Source of the DNA: Branchiostoma floridae
Lineage: Eukaryota; Chordata; Leptocardii; Amphioxiformes; Branchiostomatidae
Length of the DNA: 60,000 nucleotides
Direction of reading: 5' to 3'
Assembly (NCBI RefSeq): GCF_000003815.2
Contig: NC_049987.1
Span: forward strand, 10,958,714-11,018,713
Shown here: positions 1 through 9,800 of the stretch, piece by piece
Layout of the letters: every line of letters begins with the position of its first letter
Position numbering within the stretch: position 1 is the first letter of the stretch
Notes under the pieces: model-generated
The model's input: only the letters and a program-made list of their open reading frames with translations
Databases searched by the model: none
Told to the model about the DNA's origin: nothing
Translations under genes and position numbers: made by a program

Positions 1-1
1 T

Positions 2-1192
2 CTGAAAAATGTGTCTAAACTCCTGGCGACACTGGCCTTGCTGCTGGCTGGAGATGTCCAGACGAACCCTGGACCCATAGACCTGCATTTGGCACGCAAA
101 GGACTACATATCGGCCATATAAATATCAACAGCTTACGTAATAAAGTTCATGAGATCGCCAATGTATTGTACACGAACAACCTACACATTCTCGCAATTT
201 CTGAATCACACTTAGACAACAGTGTGTATGACGGAGCGCTTGATGCCGGCGATTACACAATCCTACGCAAAGACCGTAATAACAAAGGAGGGGGTGTCGC
301 CATGTACATAAAAAACAGTATTCCATATAAAAGACGGTTTGACTTGGAAACCCCCGAAATTGAACTTATCTGGGCGCAGATACACATTCCACACACACAG
401 CCAATCTTGGTAGGATGCCTATACAGGCCTCCAAGTGCCAAGTTGGACTACCTCAACAGAATCATACAGGCTTTTGATTTGGCGACAAATACAGAACAGG
501 AAGTATTAATACTGGGTGATTTTAATATAAACTGGACAAACATGACCTGTTCCTTAAGAGACAAACTTTACCTAGAGTCGACTGCCTTGAACATTAAGCA
601 AATGGTTAATCAAGCAACTAGAATAGTTAAGACTTCCAAAGGTCCAGTAAACTCTTCTTGTATAGATCTAATTTTTTCAAACAGGCCTGAAAAACTAACA
701 AGCACACAGTCCGTCCCACTAGGATGTTTAGATCACAATCTTATACACACAACTCGCAAAACGAAAACTAAAGTACCAAAAGGACAACCTACAGTGATTC
801 TCAAGCGGTCCTACAAGAAATTTGACCAAGATCATTTCTTACATGATATTGAGTCCGCGCCATGGCACGTAGTGGAAAGCGAAAACAATGTAGAAGACGC
901 CCTAACATGCTTTATGAACATTTTTACCGATATCACTGACAAGCACGCTCCGGTGCGTAAACGTTCAGTAAGGGCAGCGCCGGCCCAATGGGTTGACGGT
1001 GACCTTCGAGAACTTATGCATCAGAGAGATCAGGCGAAACGCAAAGCTCAGGCATCTAAAGAGACAGCCAACCACAAGGCTTATAGAAGACTGCGGAATA
1101 TAGTGGTTCGTGAAAACAGAAAAAAGAAAAAGACCTTCTACACACAACAGATCGACCTACATAGTAGGAATAACGACAGCAAGCGACTGTAG
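2..1192 (+). CDS. Retrotransposon ORF, N-terminal part: 2A peptide plus APE endonuclease
   Basis: The translation is open from the window edge; no ATG is visible, and the first in-window start-like codon is GTG at 11. A short hydrophobic leucine/alanine stretch leads into GDVQTNPGP, a 2A ribosome-skipping motif. APE-type endonuclease blocks follow in order: GHININSLRNK, ISESHLD, GGGVAMYIK, VGCLYRPPS, LILGDFNIN, SSCIDLIFSN and LDHNLI. These cover the catalytic Glu, Asp and His blocks of the exonuclease/endonuclease/phosphatase fold that nicks target DNA for target-primed reverse transcription. A basic linker (residues 320-380 of this segment) leads toward the RT. The segment ends at TAG 1190-1192; the same frame resumes immediately and stays open to 2992, so this is one protein broken by one nonsense codon. 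Confidence 0.9.
   Translation: MKNVSKLLATLALLLAGDVQTNPGPIDLHLARKGLHIGHININSLRNKVHEIANVLYTNNLHILAISESHLDNSVYDGALDAGDYTILRKDRNNKGGGVAMYIKNSIPYKRRFDLETPEIELIWAQIHIPHTQPILVGCLYRPPSAKLDYLNRIIQAFDLATNTEQEVLILGDFNINWTNMTCSLRDKLYLESTALNIKQMVNQATRIVKTSKGPVNSSCIDLIFSNRPEKLTSTQSVPLGCLDHNLIHTTRKTKTKVPKGQPTVILKRSYKKFDQDHFLHDIESAPWHVVESENNVEDALTCFMNIFTDITDKHAPVRKRSVRAAPAQWVDGDLRELMHQRDQAKRKAQASKETANHKAYRRLRNIVVRENRKKKKTFYTQQIDLHSRNNDSKRL
50..76 (+). other. 2A-like ribosome-skipping motif GDVQTNPGP
   Basis: The codons at 50-76 read G-D-V-Q-T-N-P-G-P and match the 2A consensus D(V/I)ExNPGP except for Gln in place of Glu. Skipping would occur between Gly (71-73) and Pro (74-76). The residues just before are strongly hydrophobic (LLATLALLLA), so the leader could also act as a signal sequence, as reported for 2A peptides of sea urchin and amphioxus CR1 elements. 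The motif is directly visible; activity is inferred. Confidence 0.88.
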
Positions 1193-2992
1193 CAAACAGT
1201 AAATGGAATGCTGGGTAGAAACATCAGTAAGACACCAAACTTTATTGAATCAGATGGACAAATTTTATTGAAACCAGCTGAAATTGCGGAGTATTTCAAC
1301 AATTACTTCACTGAGAAAGTCACAAGACTCACAAGTGGCGACGATCCTGACACAGACAAGGCAGTCGAACCAATTAAAGAACATATCATGGCTGAAAAGT
1401 ATTGCTCTTTCAGTTTTCAACAAGTATCAGTAGAACAGGTGGAAGAACAGTTAAAATCACTACACCCTGGCAGAGCCACCGGGCACGATGATATAGACAA
1501 TACCTTGCTGAGGCTGTGTGCTAACTACATTGCCAAACCACTTTGCCACATCTTTAACAGCTCCCTTGTGCAAGGAATTTTCCCCTCCCAATGGAAGAAA
1601 GCTAAAGTAATTCCATTAATAAAAGACAAATCCTCCCCACTCAATGGACCAAATAGTCGCCCAATAAGCTTATTACCTGTCATAAGTAAAGTCATGGAGA
1701 GAATATGTCAGAAGCAAATACAAACTTACATGGTATCAAATGATATTTTCTCCGGTAATCAACATGCGTATAAGCGCTTCCACTCCACTTCTAGCGCGCT
1801 CACACAAATGTCAGACTACTGGCTGGAAGAAATAGACAAGGGTAACTTAGTAGGAGCAGTTTTGTTAGATTTTAGTGCTGCTTTTGATGTTATCAATCAT
1901 GAGATCTGTCTGGCCAAATTACAAAGTTATGGCTTTACACAATCTGCCATAAACTGGACAAGAAGCTACCTAGAAAACAGGAAACAGGCCGTGTTTGTGA
2001 ATGGAAGCTACTCATCATTCATTGAAACAAAATGTGGCGTACCCCAAGGCAGCTGCCTCGGTCCCCTTCTCTTCTGTATTTTCACAAACGATCTGCCAAC
2101 GGTAACTACCCAAAGTGTGGTTGTGATGTATGCCGATGATTCCACCCCATCCACATCAGCTTCTGACATTACAGAATTACAAAATAAGCTGCAGACAGAC
2201 TTGTCTAAGATATGGAATTGGGTGAGGACAAACAAGTTAATCCTCAACATTGGCAAAACAAAATCAATCGTCTTGGTTTCACCACATAGGCTAAAAAGGA
2301 AGCCGAAGCTACAACTTTCCATCGAAGGCAAAATCATTACACAGGTGGAACAGGCGGACTTACTAGGCGTCACTGTGGATCAGCAGCTCACATGGGCTCT
2401 ACAAGTAAACAAAACAAAGATGAAGATGGCAGGAGCTCTTGCTTCAATTAGGAAATATAAGGAATACTTCACTACCAACCTGTTGAAAACTGTGATACAG
2501 ACCTTGGTCCTATCTCACCTAGATTACGGCTTAGTACTCACGTCCTCATCGCCTCAGACCCACCTAGACAAACTGCAAGTTGTCCAGAATAGAGCAGCTA
2601 GGCTGGCAACAGGTGCATGTTATGACGCAAACCTAGACGTACTACATAATCAGTTAAACTGGCCCTCAGTAAAAGAAAGACTTTTCACAGGCACTATCAA
2701 CATATTCCATAAAGTTGTAAAGGAAAAACAGCCAAAATGCATTTTCAGTCGTTTAAAAACAGTTAACACCGCACATTCTCACAACACAAGACTAGCGCAG
2801 AAAGGAGCATTCCTGCTACCTAAACCCAGAACTAATGCCATTACTCGAACTTTCTTATACAGAGCTATCAGAACATACAACACTCTACCAATTCACATTA
2901 CATCCTCAAATCCACGTGCATTCAAAGTAAAAATCTGGTCCTGGACAAAAACTCAAAGACATAAAAACTCACCTATCAGCTCATGGTGGTAA
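1193..2992 (+). CDS. Retrotransposon ORF, C-terminal part: reverse transcriptase
   Basis: In frame with the upstream endonuclease segment; an internal ATG is at 1208. Reverse transcriptase blocks are intact: KVIPLIKDKSS then NSRPISLLPVISKVMERI (fingers), LLDFSAAFDVINHEI (first catalytic Asp), GVPQGSCLGPLLF, and YADD at 2129-2140 (catalytic Asp pair), followed by ADLLGVTVDQQLTW (thumb). The C-terminal part (HLDYGLVLTSSS, LQVVQNRAARL) is typical of CR1/Jockey elements. The frame ends at TAA 2990-2992 after a basic tail. It would copy its own RNA by target-primed reverse transcription. With the TAG at 1190-1192 this copy should not make the fused endonuclease-RT protein without readthrough. Confidence 0.92.
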   Translation, partial: QTVNGMLGRNISKTPNFIESDGQILLKPAEIAEYFNNYFTEKVTRLTSGDDPDTDKAVEPIKEHIMAEKYCSFSFQQVSVEQVEEQLKSLHPGRATGHDDIDNTLLRLCANYIAKPLCHIFNSSLVQGIFPSQWKKAKVIPLIKDKSSPLNGPNSRPISLLPVISKVMERICQKQIQTYMVSNDIFSGNQHAYKRFHSTSSALTQMSDYWLEEIDKGNLVGAVLLDFSAAFDVINHEICLAKLQSYGFTQSAINWTRSYLENRKQAVFVNGSYSSFIETKCGVPQGSCLGPLLFCIFTNDLPTVTTQSVVVMYADDSTPSTSASDITELQNKLQTDLSKIWNWVRTNKLILNIGKTKSIVLVSPHRLKRKPKLQLSIEGKIITQVEQADLLGVTVDQQLTWALQVNKTKMKMAGALASIRKYKEYFTTNLLKTVIQTLVLSHLDYGLVLTSSSPQTHLDKLQVVQNRAARLATGACYDANLDVLHNQLNWPSVKERLFTGTINIFHKVVKEKQPKCIFSRLKTVNTAHSHNTRLAQKGAFLLPKPRTNAITRTFLYRAIRTYNTLPIHITSSNPRAFKVKIWSWTKTQRHKNSPISSWW

Positions 2993-3338
2993 ACTTGACT
3001 ATGTCCCATCTGTATATTTCATGACCTCTGACCTCCACAATATCTAATATATGATAATATTATGTACATGTATGATATGATATGATAATAATGTTTTTGT
3101 TTATGTTAATTGAATGAGGATAATGATGAATTGATTGATTGACGTTATGAGTAATTTAATGTATTGCATAATATGATAAGTTAAGAATGTTGATTGATTT
3201 ATGCTAGTTGTCTGATCAACATTATCTGTATAATTTGTAGTTATGTATTTTATTCATTGTGTGTAAAGGACTCCAGGAAGAATAGTTCAATGTAACTAAT
3301 GGAGATTCCTAATAAACAAACAAACAAACAAACAATAA
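2993..3338 (+). repeat. Retrotransposon 3' UTR and AAAC-type tail
   Basis: This is AT-rich non-coding sequence after the RT stop, with several TGATTGA/ATGATATGAT-like short repeats. It ends with AATAA followed by about five CAAA units (3311-3338). CR1-group elements end in short tandem repeats rather than poly(A), so I take 3338 as the 3' boundary. 3339-3601 is AT-rich and shows no coding signal. Confidence 0.7.
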
Positions 3339-3601
3339 GGCTATTTTGTTCGTTAAGTTTATTGTATTTATTTATTGTATTTATTGGTTTATTTTATCAT
3401 ATTGAAGTATTTCTGTCGGTATTGCACAATTTGACAATTCATATCATTGATGTTCTTAAGTCGATTTGCACCATTATATTTTTGTAATGATTTGTTGCGG
3501 CATCGAGCTATATTTTTTTTTTTTTTGTATGCGGTTTCAAACCTCTCTAGTGGCGATATGTTGTAACCTAGGTAAATAAACAAAAAAACAAATTTTTCCA
3601 C

Positions 3602-3806
3602 CTCCGGCACTTTACTGAAGACAGCGTATGTGGTAGAGGCTGAGCTGATCCAGATCTTCCTGATGCCGGAGTCTGCAGCCAGTGCCTCCACGGCTGACAG
3701 GAGGGTGTCGTAGGCCTCCACCTGCACACAGGACACACCTGTCGTACAGCCCAGCCGCAGGTGACTTCTCACGTCATCAGTCACTTTGTTCGTGTCCAAG
3801 TACAAC
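3602..3806 (-). CDS. XPNPEP2-like: XPNPEP2-like exon 10, last exon in window
   Basis: Acceptor CTGCAG, 205 bases, ending in phase 0 at a weak donor GTGGAA (3601-3596). It encodes [18 protein letters not shown], the Cys pair [26 protein letters not shown] and [19 protein letters not shown]. The Cys pair and the KIW(I/V)...(T/S)TY motif fit the end of domain II in membrane aminopeptidase P. The next exon should begin the catalytic domain and is off-window. Confidence 0.88.
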
Positions 3807-6800
3807 CTGCAGTGAGCGAGTAATTCAGTAGGGGGCAGTGAAGAGTCATTTGCATGCCTGAATAGTTTTATCGTGTTGGTACGTACATCATTCGTTCCCG
3901 GTAAAGATCAGAAACTCTATCTCAGCCATGAAGTGTGGCGATACAAGTTTAGCGAAGTCTGGGACCGCCTTCTTCTCAGTGCAGCGCCATCTAGCGATAT
4001 GAGTGAAAAGCGGCCATCGTCACGTGGGAAATAGAAGAATGAGTACCGAAACTTCTACATGAAATTGATATTATGTAAAAGTACTACAGAGGTTAAAGCG
4101 CCACCAACTAAGCAGTCTAACGAATCTCAACCTTTAAGCCTTGTGGTTACTACATTGGGGGCGTGGAGCTTGCGGTCCCGGGTTCGAAGCCCGGGAGTAA
4201 GAGGACTGTACTACTCGCCTCTGGTGCTTAAATTGCACGAGATATTGCATCATGGTACTCTGTCCTAAACTTTTGTTATATGCGTATAAGAAAACATGAG
4301 TACGTACACGGCAGTATTAGCTGTGACGATGGCGTAGGCGAAGAAGACGGGATTGAAGGGAACGTCACTACCTCGCAGGTTAACCAACCCTGAAAGAAAC
4401 AGAAGGGAAACATTTTTCCAATGTGTATGCAATGTACGTTAGCAGGAGGGAGGAAACGAGGTAAGCCGTGAAATACGTGTGGACTGGCCTAAGTATCGAA
4501 CAGCTCATCGGGGACTGCAGAGAACAGACCTGAGATAGGCTTGGATCACCGCTGCTGGCTGTCATGGAGCCCATACGACCACTGCGGTCATGGGCTGCGA
4601 TTAAGTGAGTGAGAATGCTTCCCAATTGTCCAGCCTTGATCGCTCTCAAGAGACAGTTAGCTACAGAATGCACGAGGAAAGTACGTGATTCAATTTAAAT
4701 CGCAACTTCCAAAAAGTACGAGGGTAAGTCAGAAAGTAATGCAAGTGGTTTCATAACAGACTCGTTTTTTAATCAATTGAGTTTAAATTTGGCATAAAGG
4801 TAGAGATATATGTATTCTTGAGATTGAACGTTTTAGATTTGGTCTTTATCATTTTATGAGCAACTGAGTTGATTTCAAGATGAACACACCCTTGGTAGCT
4901 TGTCAGACTATCGATTCCTCTAAATCTGACCCACTGAAAATCACTGTAGGAGGTTGAAATTATATATGTATGATAACAAATGTCTCTATAGCTTGCGTGC
5001 CAATTTTCATCTCTGAACTCTAATTGGTTCTTTATTTACAGCTGCTAGGATGCAGTAAGTTGCGTTATAGAGCGGTTGGATTTATACACGAATTCGTGAG
5101 TTGTTGGTTAAAAGACTACTTTTCCATTAACCAAAAGAAACGAAACTTTACACAGTTATTAACTGTTTAAAGACTAAAAAGTGTGCTAAGTTTCATTTCT
5201 CTTTGTTAATGAAAAAGTAGGCTACAGAAAGTTTTAATCAGAACACTGCAGATCTCATGACCCTGAAGACTGCGTATACCTCACTCTACACCAGCAACGA
5301 AAAAAGAAAAACTGCTCAGATTTCAGTGTTGAAAATAAACGTGTGGCTTATAGAGAAATGCAGCTTATTGCATGTGCTGGCTTAGTCTCCTACAATAAAA
5401 AAAAATGGTTTAGGGAAATTCTTAATTGTACGTTAATTGGACCCCACTTTTCATTTGACGAGATACCAAGGGTGTGGTCACCTTCAAAGCAGCTCAGTCA
5501 CTCATAAAACAATGAGCAACAAATTTAGATGTTTCAATCTCAAGAGGAGAGATGTCTTAACCTTTGTGCCAAATTTCAACTCATTCGATCAAAGAAAGAC
5601 TCTGTTATGAAACCACTTGCATTACTTTCTGACTCACCCTCGTAGATGGTTTGAGTCTTTGCCATTAGGTGTATCATAGATAATGTACAGCGTGTGATTT
5701 TTATGTGGAGATGTTTACAAGGTACATAGATCATATCCACTTACAAGCTACTTCGTCCAGTTTGGTCAGTACCAGCGCATCTGCATTCTGCTCTGACATT
5801 TTCTCTCGTATGTCTGTAATCTTGTCTTCCCAGGACTTCCCTGGGAACGAGACATTCAAAATTTCAAAACGTTAACCGTTACAGCAATCAGACCAATGAC
5901 TAGCTCACGAACTGATCATTATACTATACCACAGAACGAGTCTGCTGTTCAAGATATCGAAAATGGCCAAGTAAATGTGATTGTTATCACTGATGACGTT
6001 ACATTCAACCCCATCCTACTAGAGGCCTTTTCAAAGATGAGGGATGAACATTTTCACGATTTGTGCGTTTAGTTGTTGCCTTTTAAATCATACTTTTATA
6101 TCACCTTGCATCATATACCGAATTATGCTATAAATGGTTACACAAAACCAATTGCGGAAAGGGACCCAAAATATATGATGTCCCCAAGTATTTTCGTACA
6201 TGTCTATAAAACACACCTGTATAGTTAAGACCTTGAGTGATGAGAGGCGCGGTTGAAGGAGGCGGTCTGTCATCCCAGATAGCATCTATTAAGTTGCCAC
6301 CACTACTTTCGATTAAGACTTTACCGTCTGCTTCTAACGGATCAGCATACCCCTGCCACGTACCTATGGGGTGATGCCAGTGCGCATGTTGTTAGTCGGG
6401 TTAGTTGGTTGTTAGATATAGAGGGCATATTAGATATAAAAATAGTCTTCTTGGCTGCAAAAAATAGCCCGGCAGAATAACTCCTGTTGGAAATGACCGC
6501 ATAGTTAGTCGTTGTTAGTCGTTGTGGTCTGTGTAGAAACACTCTGACAAGAAGGGCTACATGGCATGTGAGAAATTTATATCTTACATTTTGTTACACA
6601 AGCAAGTATTACAAAAACTAGACCAACATAGTCTTCTACGCTTTATGATTTAGGTAGAAATTGATATTATGTGTAACTGCTATGCAGATACACATGTCCT
6701 CACAAACGCCATAATGCCCTTCTCTCAGAGGATGTTAGATCTGTAGTTGTTGTCAGTGGTGTTAGTGCCTCACATCCGACCACTTTCCGGCATGCAGTGC

Positions 6801-9800
6801 TGACGCCCTGACCTGTATACTCGATACCGAGAGGGAAAATCGGCGCCTGTGAGGGGCCTGGGCGATCGTCCCAAACATCGTCCACCAGGTTTTTCGGCAC
6901 GCCGAACAGACGTATTCTTGCATCTGTCATTGCTTCTTCCAGCACTTCCCACCATTCTACGTCGGTCAGAGGAATCATGTGGTTTTGAAAAGACTTTATT
7001 GCCATTAACATCATCATAATCACAATATCTATCAAAATTGCCATCGGTATTATCATTAATCTCACGGTTCTTCCACTAAGATTTGGTGACTTTTCCCGGG
7101 GGTGGGGGTGGGGGGGGGTAAAAATCATCTTTATTCCACAAGATGAATACTCGTACACATATAATACACACTAAAAACCTAGGACAGCCCTTTCTCTGTT
7201 TTCCAGGAGGGCGCAAGGTATTAAAAAGAGATACGGTGCATTCTGACAGATTAAAAGGGTTTAAAAACATTTACGTTACATTTCATAAAAAAAGTTAAGA
7301 CCAAGATGAATCACAACTAGTTTCTGTAGATAAACAGTCCTGACGTACAGTCCCATGTAGGTGTGTTTCTGGCACAGTAGATAGCATAGGACGCACACAT
7401 GTACAGTGCACACTTTCCCAGTCTACTTTTAGTTGGAAATAATTTCTCATAATTTGGGAAATTGTTTCATTTTTTGTATTGCCATGGGAACTGTTTGTTG
7501 AAAGGCATTTTTACGAAAACTGCTAATTTACTAGGAAACAGCATACTAGTTAACAGCATGTACTCACTGATAGAGACCAGATGGGGATCTATCCCGACCC
7601 GTCCTCCGGGCCCCAGCTCACTCACCAGCCACTCCACGATGGTGGGGACACCTTCTTCGTCTTGTTTAGGGAAAACAACAGATTATCCTGATATTAATGA
7701 TTCTGTGTGCAACGTTTACATGAAGCAGAGAAAGTTTATATTTCAGATAGCTAATGTTAGATGAGGCTAAGAGCAATATCTGAATAATTCAAAAGTAATG
7801 TAGCAGCCATTTTCAAGTTCAATTGACATAGCACGTTACCGTATTGCAATGAACATGTATGTAAATAAAGGTATTTACTATCCGTGTATTATTTCATCAG
7901 GTTAGAAAGGTTTCCATCAAACTAGTTCCATCACGCACTGCAGCTAGGTGTCGCTGCTAACAATGCGGTTCCAAACGTCTAAAAATGTAGACAATAACTT
8001 GACTGTTAAGCCAATGTGAACCTTAACTTGACTGTGACACAGACATTTTTTGCCACTCACATTGTCTCATGAGAATCCAGTTACAGTCCAGCTGCTGTTC
8101 CGCCTGTAGGAAGTAGCGACTGTCTGTCCACACCGCAGCCTTTCCGCCTCCCGAGCCGTCATTGGTCACTACTGCAGTGCCTGGGGATGTCGGTAGGGTG
8201 TGAAACTTAAGTTACCTTACACGCAAAACAGAAGTGACGAAAAGCACACTCACAGCGTTTCACTGTCGTTTTTTTTAAAGACTTTATCATCAAACAGCAA
8301 TAACAGGTATAGGGTAAAACTCTAGCATACCTATGACAGGTAAAGACCTGTTGCTACAGATGTATGAATAGTTGTTTATCTGTCACAAAAGTATATAGTC
8401 CAATACTAAAAGTATAATCTTAAGATGCAGTGATATTCTCGAACACGTTGAAAACACTAAACGGCAAGCGCTCTTGAGCATTGTGTCAATCAGTATTCTC
8501 TTTGCTTTAATATTGCGTAGGTAGCTGGATATTTGCGTGCAAGTTTAAGAACGCCTCCTACCTGATGAACCGGATAAACCACTAATGAACGCACGGCGCT
8601 GGTCTCTTTCAGAGATGTACTCGCTCTGACGGAAGACATAGATGCAGTTTACAAGTCAAGCTATTTAAATAGCTAATCTTGATAGAAGGAAAACGAGCAT
8701 ATGAAAAGCATTTACAGGTTTGTAGTACCAAGGAAATCTCTTTTCCGACAAGTGCATGACGTGAACAATGAAGCACGGCTTAACGCCATGTCCTAAGACT
8801 TCAACTCTTTCCTTGAGCGTGCATGTTGGGTGAGCCCAAACAGCCGGGGTTCGGCTCCCAACTTCTAGATTTAGATGCAGTCTACGCACTCTACGTACAT
8901 GTAAGTGTGTGTGCTAAACATATAGTCCAGCACTGTGTTGTGCTGTGTTACGTTGCGTTGTGTTGTGTTGTGTTGCGTTGTGTTGACACGTGTCGTAGAT
9001 AATGACACAAAAACACGAAAATTAGTGACCAATTCGCCTTATCCACCCACTTTTTATCCTTCATTTAAGATTGCAACATCTTTTTAACATTTGCTTATGA
9101 CATATGTGAGTAGCTGAGGAATTATCTGTAGTCTCTCACCAGATGTGCGTCCCCTGCAGGAATGATGTACGCCTGTATGGATCCCGCGAAGTAAGCGCTA
9201 CTCTGCATCCCCTGGCGCAGGCGCCTCAGCAGGTCTGTGGTGTCTTTAGCCGTCGGGGGAATGTACTAGAGTACAGTAAGCACAAGGAACAAACAAACGA
9301 TTTATATTTAGTATTGCAGTAATTTGAACTGTCTGTCCTTTGAAGTAAACAATGCCGTGGTGACATGTACTTGGTAAATCATTGCGATAGGATCAGAAAA
9401 CTTACGTCTGAAATATACAGAGCCTCTTCACTTTGAAATATATGTTTTGCCAAGAAGTGTAAGAAATGAGGTTTTATTAATAAAGCCTCCTTGATGAAAC
9501 AGATAACGCAGAAAAAGTAATTACCGGAGGCGTTGCTGTGCAGTCCCTTTCAGAATCGCCAGGAGCTCTCTTAACACGTGGGGATCGTGGATGGACGCCA
9601 TCTCCTTCACTGACTGGGTCCCCACTAACTAGGAAGACGGCTCCTTCGTAGAACAAATATGTAGCAATTCCAACCATTTAGGCCACAGCAAGTAAATTTT
9701 ATGGATGACATCAGCGCGCGCATTAATTTTCGCCTGATTTTAGAAAAAAAACAAGATGTTTTTCTACTGCAGGGATGGTCAACATGACGATTAAGTACCA

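Larger units (their letters stand above)
1..3338 (+). mobile_element. CR1/Crack-like non-LTR retrotransposon, 5' end cut by window edge
   Basis: One reading frame runs from the window edge to 2992. It carries an APE-type endonuclease, then a reverse transcriptase, as in ORF2 of CR1-superfamily elements. A 3' untranslated stretch follows and ends in an AAAC-type simple repeat at 3311-3338, the usual short-repeat tail of CR1 relatives. The frame is already open at base 2, so the initiator and 5' UTR are off-window and the 5' target site cannot be seen. A single amber codon at 1190-1192 is the only break, so the copy is young. It lies antisense to the aminopeptidase gene on its right, probably inside one of that gene's introns. 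Clade assignment (Crack within CR1) rests on recollection of 2A-bearing amphioxus elements. Confidence 0.93.

Noticed and set aside
3389-3601. Extension of the last aminopeptidase exon to the end of its open frame
   Set aside because: Family similarity stops at KVPE, where a GT donor occurs; the rest is AT-rich read-through into the intron.
4137-4210. Functional tRNA gene
   Set aside because: Only the T-arm is tRNA-like; acceptor, D and anticodon arms do not form.
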